From: Clostridium sp. Marseille-Q2269
Lineage (GTDB): Bacteria > Bacillota > Clostridia > Clostridiales > Clostridiaceae
DNA length: 64,000 bases
NCBI RefSeq assembly: GCF_943736985.1
Contig: NZ_CALSFS010000001.1
Coordinates: 496,001-560,000 of the forward strand
Reading direction: 5' to 3'
Part shown: positions 34,463-42,912 of the stretch, one piece after another
Numbering within the stretch: the first letter of the stretch is position 1
Layout: each line of letters opens with the position of its first letter
Notes under the pieces: generated by a model
What the model saw: the letters and a program-made list of their open reading frames with translations, nothing else
Databases searched by the model: none
What the model was told of the DNA's origin: nothing
Program-made: the position numbers and the translations under genes

Positions 34463-36913
34463 TTATAAACTAATTGTATTTCTTTGTAAAATGCTAATAT
34501 TCATAATTATTGATAGATTTTGTTGTAGTGTTAAATAACACCTTTCTCTCTCAAGGGGAGAGCTCTTAATATTCTTATAAAGATTAGCTGATTTTATATC
34601 TAATTTTTCTATTTTCCCTAACAAAGATCCTTTATCTTCTACATCATTATTAAAGTTTACATTAAAAGAATTCCCTTCCTTTATATTATTAAAAAGTATT
34701 AGCTCTATATTTACAGACTTGCTAAAATCTTTGTGTGAGATTATACCTTCAGTTTTAGTTGCAATAAATTCCTTGTTAATTTGATCTAAAGTTATATATT
34801 CTATATAACTTCTAATGTATCCATTAATAAATAATTTAGCTTTACTAGAATTTAATATTATTAAATCAGCTTTTTCAATAATAATACTATTTTTGATTTC
34901 CTTTATGTCTATAAATGTATTTTCAATATTAGTAAAAATCCTATCCACTATTTCCGTTTCAAAATTAGATATAACTATAGGCACTTTGGTAAATTTATTT
35001 ACACCATGTGATTTAATATTTTTATTTGAAACATGTTTATTTCTATCACTGTTTTTTTCAGTATTTTTCTTTGAAATATATGTGTTATCTTCTTTTTTTA
35101 TTTCAATATTTCTGCTTGGAATGTGTGTACTATCTTCTTTCTTCATTTCAGTATGTCTATCTAGAATATGTGTACTATGTTCTTTTTTTATTTCAATATT
35201 TCTATCTGGAACATGTATGTTATCTTCCTTTTTCATTTTAATATTTCTGTCTGAAATATTTGCAATATCTTCTTTTTTTATTTCAGTATTTTTATTTGAA
35301 ATATCTTTATTTTCTTTAACAGTTTTATTTAAGACTTGTTCTTTATTTGCAGTATTTATATCCTTTATTTTGGACTGCTTCTTTTTTTCATGTTCCAAAT
35401 TAACACTTTTCTTCCATACATGTTTCTTTTCTTTATACTTTAAATTACTATTTTTCTTTAATGCCAAATCATTTTGTTTGTTACTTATGGGCATATTTCC
35501 ATTGGAATCAATATTCTGTTTTGTCACATGCTTATATTTTTTATTACTTATAGCAATATTTTCACTGGAATTATAACTTTTTTCTTTATGTTTAAAATGA
35601 ACAATATTTTTTGAAGTTTGTTCATTTTTTTGTTCTTTTATATCACTATTATTTAATATATTCTTATTATATTTATACTGTAGTTCCATACCACCATTTT
35701 GTATACATTTTTTTCTTTCATCATTGAATTGTGTATTAACTTGTAAAAATTTATCTTTTGCGATTTTTTTTGTTTTAATATCTTTTCTTTTAAGCTGTTT
35801 CTTCGCTATATCATCTAGTTTTATTACTTTATCTTCATACTTTTTTTTATTTATATTGCTTAAATTCATATTGTTCTTTAAAACTTCATTATTTTTTTCA
35901 TTCTTAATTTCAACATTCTGTCGTTTAATTTTTTTCTGTTCCTCATTATTAAACTCACTATGTTTATTTAGTTCAATATTATTAGTAGTTTCATTCTTTT
36001 TCTCTTCATTTGGTTTAATATTTGTTTGCCATGTATGCTTATTATAACTAACATTAGGTTTATCACACTTTTGGAAATGTTGTTTGTTTTTTTTATTATT
36101 TAACTGAGCATCAGATTTTAAAATTTGCTTTTGATTTTTAGTACTTGCTTTATCATTACATTTTTCAACCCTTTTATTTTCCTTATTATTAACCTGTATA
36201 TTATTAGAAGCCTTATTATTATATTCATCATTTAATTTACTATTTTTATTAGAGATATTATTATTTTCATTGTTTAATTTAATATTATCAACTTTTTCTT
36301 TATTATTTAAATTATCTAATTCTATATTTTCCTCTGTAACTTTCTTTTTCTCTCTATTATCTAATTCAATATCTCTGTTTATATAATTATGTTTTCCTTC
36401 ATACTTTAGCTTTTTATTTTTATTTAAAATTGATTCATCCTTATGTTTAATTTTCATATTTAAATTTTCTATATGTTTTTTTCTTTCATGATTTAATTCT
36501 ATATTATTTTTTGAGATCTGATTATTTATTGATATGGCATGATTTTCAGGTGGATTACTTTCTAAATTCTTTACTGTACTAGTTTTATTTTCAGCCTGTT
36601 TTTTCTTTACATTATGTGATTTAATATTATCTTTTAAAGCTATTTTTTTTTCTTTATTATCCTTTTTTAAATAGTCATTTCCTACATTTCTATTTGATTC
36701 CACATCTAATTGAATGTTTTTTAGGGAATTATCTTTATTTACCTCAGTATTTATTAAGCTGTTTTCCTTTTTACTTTTCCTAATTAACCCTTCCATTTTA
36801 TTTATATTGGATAGATTAACTAAATTATTTGTATTATTTTCTATTTGTTCTTCTTGTAGTAATTGAAATATAATTATAAGTATAATGAAATTTTTTAAAT
36901 TATTATTTTTCAC
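34463..36913 (-). CDS. 816-residue Asn/Lys-rich repeat protein with CsxC-like C-terminal domain
   Basis: Starts GTG at 36913, behind AAGGAG. The first roughly 640 residues are almost wholly Asn, Lys, Glu, Ile, Ser and Leu with a drifting 14-15 residue rhythm (NIELNHERKKHIENL, IELDNREKKKVTEEN, IELDNLNNKEKV); at about 547-620 the rhythm becomes clear tandem 15-mers (DRNIEIKKEHSTHIL and variants). Residues 641 to about 750 (TKVPIVISNFETEIVDRIF, then KLFINGYIRSYIEYITLD) match the domain of the next upstream gene, which reads KLFISGYVKKNIEYATAD. Likely a fibrous spore-surface protein (inference). The N-terminal hydrophobic stretch FIILIIIFQLL is short. No close family recognised. Confidence 0.75.
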   Translation of the reverse strand: MKNNNLKNFIILIIIFQLLQEEQIENNTNNLVNLSNINKMEGLIRKSKKENSLINTEVNKDNSLKNIQLDVESNRNVGNDYLKKDNKEKKIALKDNIKSHNVKKKQAENKTSTVKNLESNPPENHAISINNQISKNNIELNHERKKHIENLNMKIKHKDESILNKNKKLKYEGKHNYINRDIELDNREKKKVTEENIELDNLNNKEKVDNIKLNNENNNISNKNSKLNDEYNNKASNNIQVNNKENKRVEKCNDKASTKNQKQILKSDAQLNNKKNKQHFQKCDKPNVSYNKHTWQTNIKPNEEKKNETTNNIELNKHSEFNNEEQKKIKRQNVEIKNEKNNEVLKNNMNLSNINKKKYEDKVIKLDDIAKKQLKRKDIKTKKIAKDKFLQVNTQFNDERKKCIQNGGMELQYKYNKNILNNSDIKEQKNEQTSKNIVHFKHKEKSYNSSENIAISNKKYKHVTKQNIDSNGNMPISNKQNDLALKKNSNLKYKEKKHVWKKSVNLEHEKKKQSKIKDINTANKEQVLNKTVKENKDISNKNTEIKKEDIANISDRNIKMKKEDNIHVPDRNIEIKKEHSTHILDRHTEMKKEDSTHIPSRNIEIKKEDNTYISKKNTEKNSDRNKHVSNKNIKSHGVNKFTKVPIVISNFETEIVDRIFTNIENTFIDIKEIKNSIIIEKADLIILNSSKAKLFINGYIRSYIEYITLDQINKEFIATKTEGIISHKDFSKSVNIELILFNNIKEGNSFNVNFNNDVEDKGSLLGKIEKLDIKSANLYKNIKSSPLERERCYLTLQQNLSIIMNISILQRNTISL
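35053..35275 (-). repeat. 45-bp tandem repeats inside the 816-residue gene
   Basis: About five units of 45 bases encode the 15-residue block DRNIEIKKEDSTHIP and variants. Units differ by several bases each, so they are not a very recent expansion. Such in-frame repeats usually vary in number between strains. Confidence 0.8.
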
Positions 36914-37021
36914 AATGAAAAATCTCCTTAAATATTACTACTATGAGAATAATTATTTAATTTATCCATATAATATTAATAAACCCTATCCGCTCCAAAT
37001 AAAAATCCACATATAAAAATT

Positions 37022-37058
37022 AGATAATTTAGGAGAAATTCTTTCTCCTAAATTATCT
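37022..37058 (-). terminator. Terminator after the CsxC-like gene
   Basis: AGATAATTTAGGAGAA pairs perfectly with TTCTCCTAAATTATCT. It separates this gene from the 816-residue gene, which is therefore transcribed on its own. Confidence 0.8.
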
Positions 37059-37115
37059 TAGTGTTGTTTATTAATCATTTTATAATACAGTTCTTATTAT
37101 TCTTATCTTTTATAA

Positions 37116-37934
37116 CTATTTGCAGTTATTTCCATTTATTCTAGTAGCAGCATCATCACCTATAGCTACTTGTTGTAATTGTAGAACTTTTACTCTAACA
37201 TAAACTACCATTTTTTCTAATAGTTCATCGTAAACTTTTTCACCGTGTTCATAACAAGGTTGTCTTTGTATATCTGTTTCGAATATTCTAGCGCCTAATA
37301 GTTCACAATATGGTTTTTCTATATAGTTAACTACGTCTTCTAGATATTCTTGACAATTAAGTTTTCCTAATTGTTCTTTTTCACAGTTGCAATCGCACAT
37401 ACATCCACCACAATATAGATCTGTTGTTTGTTGAATTCCTCTATTAGTTATTACTGGAGGTGTTATATAAGTTACCTCTGTTACACAGTGGAATGGTATT
37501 TTTTGTGTTGTGTGTTTTATTTCTCCACTTACTACATCACGTTTTACGCAATCTGCAGTAGCATATTCTATATTCTTTTTAACATATCCACTTATAAATA
37601 ATTTTCCTGTTACAGGAACGCCACCTACTATAGTACCAGCTCTTGGCAATAATTCACATTGAGTTAAGAATACATCTTTTTTTATTCTTTTTATTTCATA
37701 ATATTTTTCTTTTAATGTCATTTTAGCTTCTATATCTACTTGTATTTCTCTTTCTGCAAGAACTACTGGTATTTTAGCTACAACTGGTGTTGTTACAGCT
37801 GGTGGAGTTAGATTGGTTCCATCACACATTGGTAAAGTTTTACTTTCTATTACCTTACCGCAATCCTTATGGCAATCACAATCAGCTGATTTATATGAAT
37901 TATCGTAACTATCTCTCATTTCTTCCATTGACAT
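37116..37934 (-). CDS. Cysteine-rich CsxC-like exosporium/spore-surface protein
   Basis: About 272 residues with 16 Cys, clustered at both ends (CDCHKDCG near residue 20; CGGCMCDCNCEKE near 185). The central domain (AKIPVVLAEREIQVDIEAKM, then KLFISGYVKKNIEYATADC) is of the SPOCS/DUF3794-like type seen in clostridial spore proteins; I associate it with the CsxC family of Clostridium sporogenes exosporium, from memory. Cys-rich exosporium proteins crosslink into a stable lattice. ATG at 37934 has GGGAGG 8 bases upstream; the GTG just before is less likely. A candidate sigma-K promoter precedes it. Confidence 0.65.
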   Translation of the reverse strand: MSMEEMRDSYDNSYKSADCDCHKDCGKVIESKTLPMCDGTNLTPPAVTTPVVAKIPVVLAEREIQVDIEAKMTLKEKYYEIKRIKKDVFLTQCELLPRAGTIVGGVPVTGKLFISGYVKKNIEYATADCVKRDVVSGEIKHTTQKIPFHCVTEVTYITPPVITNRGIQQTTDLYCGGCMCDCNCEKEQLGKLNCQEYLEDVVNYIEKPYCELLGARIFETDIQRQPCYEHGEKVYDELLEKMVVYVRVKVLQLQQVAIGDDAATRINGNNCK

Positions 37935-38274
37935 CACTTATTCCTCCCAAGTTTTAAAAATATTTTTTAAATCTTTTTTCTTTGTAATTTGTTTTTTTTA
38001 CTTTATACTATATCTTATGATAGACAAGCTTTTTGGTTACTAATAATAACTGTTACAACTGGTTATTATTTTTTAGAAAAAGCCTTAAAAATTGTCACCT
38101 CTATATATTATTGCTTTACACACATATTAGTGAATATTATAATGTATTTATTTTTGCTTAAACTTATATCATAAGATCTTATATTATGAAGTATTTAATA
38201 TTTAAGTATTTGTTAGCATTTTTAAAAATTTAGAATACATTAATATTGTAAATAATTTTATAGGAGTTACCTTT
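37935..38274. other. Divergent upstream region with hairpin
   Basis: Besides the sigma-K-like promoter, a long imperfect hairpin spans about 38029-38085: AAGCTTTTTGGTTAC and AATAATAAC pair with GGTTATTATT and AGAAAAAGCCTT. A 61-residue frame across it looks spurious. Confidence 0.5.
38011..38038 (-). promoter_or_regulatory. Candidate sigma-K promoter for the CsxC-like gene
   Basis: Minus strand: AACC (an mACm -35), 16 bases from the AC, then CATAAGATA, which fits the CATAnnnTA -10. The -10 lies 77 bases before the ATG. Fits late mother-cell expression of an exosporium protein. Confidence 0.5.
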
Positions 38275-38628
38275 ATGTATCCTTGTTATTACTGCTTTTA
38301 TTATAATAACTATATGAGAGGCCCAGCACCTCCTCCAAGACCACCTTTTATGGGTCCACAACCTGGTGGCCCTCCATCTACTCCACCTCCAAATAGGCCT
38401 CCAAATAAACCTGCTAAAAGTGGACCTAATGTTAAAGCCATTGATCCTGGAGCTATAAGATTTTGTAGATATAAATTTACTTACATTTGGCCATCCAGAG
38501 GAAACCCTTTCTGGATGTGGATTGTTTATATAGGAAGAAAATCTATCTCAGGATGGAGATGGACTGGACGTAATTGGGTGTATGCGGGAATTGACCTAAA
38601 CAGAATAGATAGTTTCCACTGCTATTAA
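38275..38628 (+). CDS. Pro-rich protein with Trp/Arg-rich C-terminal domain
   Basis: A 117-residue protein. It starts MYPCYYCFYYNNYMRGPAPP, continues as a Pro/Gly/Asn-rich stretch to about residue 50 (PPPNRPPNKPAKSG), and ends in a compact aromatic domain with FCRYKFTYIWP, WMWIVYIGRKSISGWRW and NWVYAGIDLNRIDSFHCY. Similar C-terminal domains occur in short proteins of spore formers, to my recollection; function unknown. TAGGAG lies 9 bases before the ATG. Placed divergently from the CsxC-like gene, which suggests a spore-surface role (inference). Confidence 0.7.
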   Translation: MYPCYYCFYYNNYMRGPAPPPRPPFMGPQPGGPPSTPPPNRPPNKPAKSGPNVKAIDPGAIRFCRYKFTYIWPSRGNPFWMWIVYIGRKSISGWRWTGRNWVYAGIDLNRIDSFHCY

Positions 38629-38672
38629 TTTAATATTAAATCTTTAATATTATTTTAATTTTTTAGAAAAAA

Positions 38673-38716
38673 GTTTAAGCTTCCTATGGAAAACTAATTC
38701 CATGGAAGCTTAATTT
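38673..38716. terminator. Bidirectional terminator
   Basis: TTAAGCTTCCTATGGAA pairs with TTCCATGGAAGCTTAA with one mismatch; AT runs on both sides. Confidence 0.75.
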
Positions 38717-38731
38717 TATTTCTTTAACAAT

Positions 38732-39175
38732 TTAACTATTATATAACATTTCTATATGAGGTATATCATCCTCTAAATAAACCTCTGATACTGGTTTAAA
38801 ACCAAAACTTTTATAAAATTCTAGTAAGTAATGCTGTGCTGAAATTCTTATAGAATTTTCCTTCAAATTATTTTCTACAAACTCTATAGCTTTTGATATA
38901 TTCTGTCTTGCAAATCCTTTTCCTCGGTAGTCTTTATTTACCAAAACTCTTCCTATGGATATTTCATGAAAGGTTAATCCTTTTGGTAGTATTCTTACAT
39001 AAGAAATAACCTTTCCTTCCTCCATATAAAATAAATGATAAGAACTTTTATCTTTACCATCACAATCTTCATAAGCACATTCTTGTTCTACAACAAAAAC
39101 CTGATTTCTAACTCTTAATATTTCATATATTTCCTCTGTAGTTAATTCATTAAATTTTTTTAAATTCCAACCCAT
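38732..39175 (-). CDS. GNAT N-acetyltransferase, ElaA type
   Basis: A 147-residue acetyltransferase. It starts MGWNLKKFNELTTEEIYEIL; VRNQVFVVEQECAYEDCDGKD is the ElaA signature, and the acetyl-CoA loop is IGRVLVNKDYRGKGFARQ (Q/RxxGxG/A form). Substrate unknown. GGAGG precedes the ATG. Confidence 0.88.
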   Translation of the reverse strand: MGWNLKKFNELTTEEIYEILRVRNQVFVVEQECAYEDCDGKDKSSYHLFYMEEGKVISYVRILPKGLTFHEISIGRVLVNKDYRGKGFARQNISKAIEFVENNLKENSIRISAQHYLLEFYKSFGFKPVSEVYLEDDIPHIEMLYNS

Positions 39176-39600
39176 ATATTTTCCTCCTTTGTATACTATA
39201 AAGTTATATTCAAAATTGTTTTATTTGAAATTTATACTATTTATTAAATATATATTATATTCATTTATTTAATTATGATTTATTTTATTTTGTAAATTTC
39301 ATGCTATTTTAAATTAATTTCTCTATGAATAAAAAAACCACACTTTATTTTTTTCTTTAGTATAATCTAATGCATACACTACTTAATATATAATTTATAA
39401 TTATATCATTAATTTTATTATTCTGACACATGAATTATATACTTTTTTACTATCATATTATTAATTAATATGATTACTCATAAAATAAAAGCAGGAACTG
39501 TAGCACTCAGAATAACTCCTACAATATATTGTGCTAACTTTAAACTTGTAAAACAATATATTGTGCTTAAATTCTTTAATGCTACAGCTCCCTTATAAAA
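39176..39600. other. Gene-free interval with dispersed repeat copy 3
   Basis: AT-rich spacer, upstream of the acetyltransferase gene on the left side and ending in the structured repeat at 39485-39598. Nothing else recognised. Confidence 0.6.
39485..39598. repeat. Dispersed hairpin repeat, copy 3 of 3
   Basis: Same element as 4418-4518 and 5311-5422, but the outer stem has changed on both sides together: CTGTAGCA here against CTGTCGCA, and TGCTACAG against TGCGACAG. Interior ACAATATATTGT palindromes and GCTTAAATTCTTTAATG are kept. It lies directly past the stop of the decayed membrane gene. Confidence 0.85.
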
Positions 39601-39993
39601 TTAATTTTTATCCGGAACTGCTTTTTTAATTAGCATATATTGAAATATCATTCCTAAAATAGCTAGTATAATAAACATCATTGTGGCCCTATACAGATTT
39701 CCAAAGGTATCCTGAAAAAATGTAAAAACTGCATCAGGTATATATCTGTAAAGTTCATTTATAAGTATAATTATTGTAACTGGAATAATTGATATTATTA
39801 ATTGACCTAATTTATTTAGCCTAAAATAAATCATAGTTATTGATAATCCTAGCATAAATAAAAATGCATATAATGCAAAATAGCAAATATACGCTTGTAA
39901 ATAACTTAAAATGTGACTTGTTTGTGTCCATTGCCACTGTTTATTATCTTGGTTAAATAGAATTTTTCCATAGATTGCATGAAAGTTAGTAGG
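39601..39993 (-). pseudogene. Truncated ABC-type membrane protein remnant
   Basis: The open frame reaches upstream of its first Met (39855) to a TGA at 39994-39996, reading NFHAIYGKILFNQDNKQWQW then HILSYLQAYICYFALYAFLF before MLGLSITMIYF. These upstream residues are coherent membrane-protein sequence, so the true gene was longer and has lost its 5' part. The remaining part has about four hydrophobic helices and ends KKAVPDKN. Resembles the C-terminal half of ABC-2-type permeases. Confidence 0.55.
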
Positions 39994-40084
39994 TCAATAT
40001 TTTATAAAATATATTTTTTATTTACTTATTATTTTATTTACTTAATTTTTACTTATCTTAAATCTATCTACTTAATTATCTATC

Positions 40085-40249
40085 TAAGATACTTATTTGG
40101 TGTAATTAAGAAAGCTATTATCTGTAAACATATATAAGCTCCAAATACATATGAAGATTTTTTAATATATAATCTCCATCATTTATATTTATAAATGATA
40201 TGTAAAATAAATATGATACTATTCCAATAGCAAATATCACATATATTAT
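40085..40249 (-). pseudogene. Frameshifted membrane-protein relic
   Basis: On the minus strand the DNA reads RIIYVIFAIGIVSYLFYISF in one phase up to about GDYIL, then continues in another phase as SSYVFGAYICLQIIAFLITP followed by a stop. Together they look like one membrane segment pair of a permease broken by a frameshift. It may belong to the same lost gene as 39601-39993. Confidence 0.45.
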
Positions 40250-40251
40250 TC

Positions 40252-41445
40252 TTACAATAATATTTTTATAAACTTTTTCTTTCCTACTTGAAGTATATCT
40301 TCATTTTTTACTTTACATTCCTCATCTACTTTTTCTCCATTTATTTTTACTGCTCCTTGTTTTACTAATCTTCTAGCTTCATTTTTACTAGGAGCAAACT
40401 TAGCTTTAACTATTAAATCTACTATAGATTCATCTGAGTTTGCTTTTAAAGTATCTATATCTTCTGGTATATTACCTTGTTGAAATATATTTTTAAAGTT
40501 TTCTTCTGCCTTTATAGATGCTTCTTCTCCTTGATATAATCTTACTATTTCTTTTGCTAATTCCATTTTAATATCTCTTGGATTAACATTGTCCTCTTGT
40601 AATTTTTCTTTTATTTTTGCTACTTCATCTGGATGTATATCTGTAGCTAATTCATAATACTTAATTATCATATCATCTGGTATAGACATAACTTTTCCAT
40701 ATATGTCATTAGGTTCTTCATTTATTCCTATATAGTTTCCTAAACTTTTGCTCATTTTATCTTTTCCATCTGTTCCTTCTAGTAATGGCATAAGGATAGC
40801 TACTTGACTTTCTTGATCAAAATCCTTTTGTATAGTTCTTCCCATAAGAAGGTTAAATCTTTGGTCTGTTCCTCCTAGCTCTATATCAGCCTTTATACTA
40901 ACAGAATCAAATGCTTGTAATAATGGGTAAAAGAATTCATGTATCCCTATACTAGAGTGACTTTCAAATCTCTTTTTAAAATCTTCTCTTTCAAGCATTC
41001 TAGCCACTGTATATTTTGAAGTTAATTCTATTGTATCCCTTAAGGTTAATTTACTTAACCATTCACTATTAAATCTTAAATCTGTTTTTTCTTTGTCTAT
41101 AATCTTAAATATTTGATCTTCATAAGTTCTAGCATTAAACATAACTTCTTTTTGTGTAAGTGGTTTTCTAGTTTTTGATTTTCCTGTTGGATCTCCTATT
41201 CTGCCTGTAAAATCTCCTATTATTATAACTGCTCTATGTCCTAAGTCTTGTAGCTGTCTTATTTTTCTTAAAACTACTGAATGACCTATGTGAATATCTG
41301 GGGCTGTAGGATCTAAGCCTAACTTAACTGTTAAAGGTTTGCCTGTTTTTTGAGATCTTTCTAATTTATTTTTTAAATCCTCTATATTTATGATCTCATC
41401 TACACCTTTAGATATTATCTTTATTTGTTCTTCTATACTTTTCAT
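40252..41445 (-). CDS. tyrS: Tyrosyl-tRNA synthetase
   Basis: A 397-residue class I synthetase that charges tRNA-Tyr. The HIGH motif is PDIHIGHS (about residues 49-55), KMSKS is KDKMSKSLGN (about 232), tyrosine-binding residues lie in LGGTDQRFNLLMGR, and a C-terminal S4 RNA-binding domain (SKNEARRLVKQGAVKING) closes the protein. TAGGAGG precedes the ATG. Preceded by a tyrosine-specific T-box leader. Confidence 0.96.
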   Translation of the reverse strand: MKSIEEQIKIISKGVDEIINIEDLKNKLERSQKTGKPLTVKLGLDPTAPDIHIGHSVVLRKIRQLQDLGHRAVIIIGDFTGRIGDPTGKSKTRKPLTQKEVMFNARTYEDQIFKIIDKEKTDLRFNSEWLSKLTLRDTIELTSKYTVARMLEREDFKKRFESHSSIGIHEFFYPLLQAFDSVSIKADIELGGTDQRFNLLMGRTIQKDFDQESQVAILMPLLEGTDGKDKMSKSLGNYIGINEEPNDIYGKVMSIPDDMIIKYYELATDIHPDEVAKIKEKLQEDNVNPRDIKMELAKEIVRLYQGEEASIKAEENFKNIFQQGNIPEDIDTLKANSDESIVDLIVKAKFAPSKNEARRLVKQGAVKINGEKVDEECKVKNEDILQVGKKKFIKILL

Positions 41446-41703
41446 TTTTATAGCCTCCTAAAATTATATTTTTATAAGGCCATATGCATATGGTACTTGT
41501 TATATTTTTATACTTAAATTTTATATAAATCCGCGCTTATTTATATAAATTATTTTTATTAAAATTATACTTTTAACAAACATAACTAATGTTTAAACAA
41601 TATTTTATATTTATTTAAAATTTCAATTTGGCATTTAATAAGCATTATATACTTTAATACACAATCTATTTTTATGCTTATAAATTTTAATTTTAAATAC
41701 AAA

Positions 41704-41995
41704 AAATCCCGTCTCTAGATTAACTAGAGGACGGGAGTTATACTCACGTGGTACCACCTCGTTTTATTAGATATGTTACCATACCTAACCTTTTCGAGTA
41801 CTAAACTATGAAAGTTTTATACTCTAGCACTATAACGGGTGCAGGGATTCCGAAAACAGCCTACTACCTTAAACTAAGGATTTGGTGCTCCGCTCAGAGA
41901 TGTATTCAAAACATAGTTCTTTTCTTCTTTTCACCAACCAGAAGCTCTCTTTAAAAGAATTCACATTTTTACTTATTCTCGTCACAGCTTTTAAT
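41704..41995 (-). ncRNA. Tyrosine T-box riboswitch leader
   Basis: Read on the minus strand: AGAGAGCTTCTGG opens Stem I; GAATACATCTCTGAGC carries the tyrosine specifier codon UAC (41902-41904); the T-box itself is AGGTGGTACCACG (41746-41758); and the terminator is CCCGTCCTCTAG paired with CTAGAGACGGG followed by ATTTTTT (41704-41735). Uncharged tRNA-Tyr would bind specifier and T-box bulge and prevent termination, turning on tyrS. Confidence 0.95.
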
Positions 41996-42011
41996 TTAAT
42001 GTTTTGAATGA

Positions 42012-42040
42012 ATTGTATCACTTTCCCAATACAATGTCAA
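42012..42040 (-). promoter_or_regulatory. tyrS promoter
   Basis: Minus strand TTGACA (42035-42040), 17 bases, TACAAT (42012-42017), placed just upstream of the T-box Stem I. Confidence 0.8.
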
Positions 42041-42219
42041 CAATCATGTTAAAATTATATTATATATCTTGTTCAAAATCTAAGTAATTAATACATATTA
42101 AATAAACATCTGTGTATAATTTTTTCATAATGTTATTTTCATTAAACTTTTCATTTATCTTTAAATTTATAGTTTATATAATCTCATAAATTTAATTATG
42201 ACTTTCGAAATAAACCATT

Positions 42220-42714
42220 TTAGCTATTTATATTAGGCATTATACATGTATTTAACCATTCTTTTGTTTTAGACACCCTTTCTTTCTCATCATCCTTAGA
42301 ATCAACAAAATCAGTAGTTCCAAGTATATTGTTGCCCTTTAACATATCTTCTAATTTGTCAAAACATTTTTTAGCTCCTCCACCAGCATGACATGCAAAG
42401 ATGGCAATATTTTTCCCTGTAATTTTATTCTCAGAAATAAAAGTATTTATTGGTGGAGCATATCTGCCAGCCCAAATAGGTGTTCCAATAAATATTGTAT
42501 GGTACTTATCTAAATCGGGAGATTTATTTATCAAACTTGGCTTTTCATTAAATAGGGCGCTTTTTCCTCCCCAGAAAAACTTTCTAAATCCTTTTTTAGG
42601 GATTTCTTTTTCTGGTTCTAATTGAAGTAAATCACAGTCTAACTCCCCTTTTATTATATTAGCAATGGATTTAGTATGTCCTTCTAATGAATAAAAAACT
42701 ATTAAACTCTTCAT
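42220..42714 (-). CDS. Flavodoxin family protein
   Basis: A 164-residue flavodoxin-like protein. FMN phosphate loop is SLIVFYSLEGHTKSIANII (residues 2-20), and the isoalloxazine-contact loop is FIGTPIWAGRYAPPI (about 75). Closer to the flavodoxin_4/IldL-type proteins than to short-chain electron-carrier flavodoxins. Divergent from nifJ, so it might carry electrons from pyruvate oxidation (inference). GAGGTGAG precedes the ATG. Confidence 0.85.
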   Translation of the reverse strand: MKSLIVFYSLEGHTKSIANIIKGELDCDLLQLEPEKEIPKKGFRKFFWGGKSALFNEKPSLINKSPDLDKYHTIFIGTPIWAGRYAPPINTFISENKITGKNIAIFACHAGGGAKKCFDKLEDMLKGNNILGTTDFVDSKDDEKERVSKTKEWLNTCIMPNINS

Positions 42715-42912
42715 ATTCTCACCTCTTATAAAATTTTAACATACTAATTGTTATTTATGATAATAAATATATTATTTTTTTATTAACTATAAAAATATAT
42801 GTATATCAATATATGTTTTGTGTTTAATAATTTTATATCGTATGCATTTATAATGTTTTACTGGCAAATAATAACCATGTGCAAAATAAAACATATTAAG
42901 GAGAGATATTTT

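Larger units (their letters stand above)
41446..42219. other. Leader and spacer between tyrS and flavodoxin genes
   Basis: Contains the T-box riboswitch (41704-41995) and its promoter (42012-42040). The parts 41446-41703 and 42041-42219 are AT-rich spacer without recognised features. Confidence 0.7.

Noticed and set aside
34815..35576. 253-residue plus-strand frame of Phe/Leu/Ser
   Set aside because: It is the antisense of the Asn/Lys/Glu repeat gene, which has start, ribosome site and a conserved domain.
37989..38174. 61-residue plus-strand frame upstream of the Pro-rich gene
   Set aside because: It lies across a hairpin and promoter, lacks a ribosome site and is low-complexity hydrophobic sequence.
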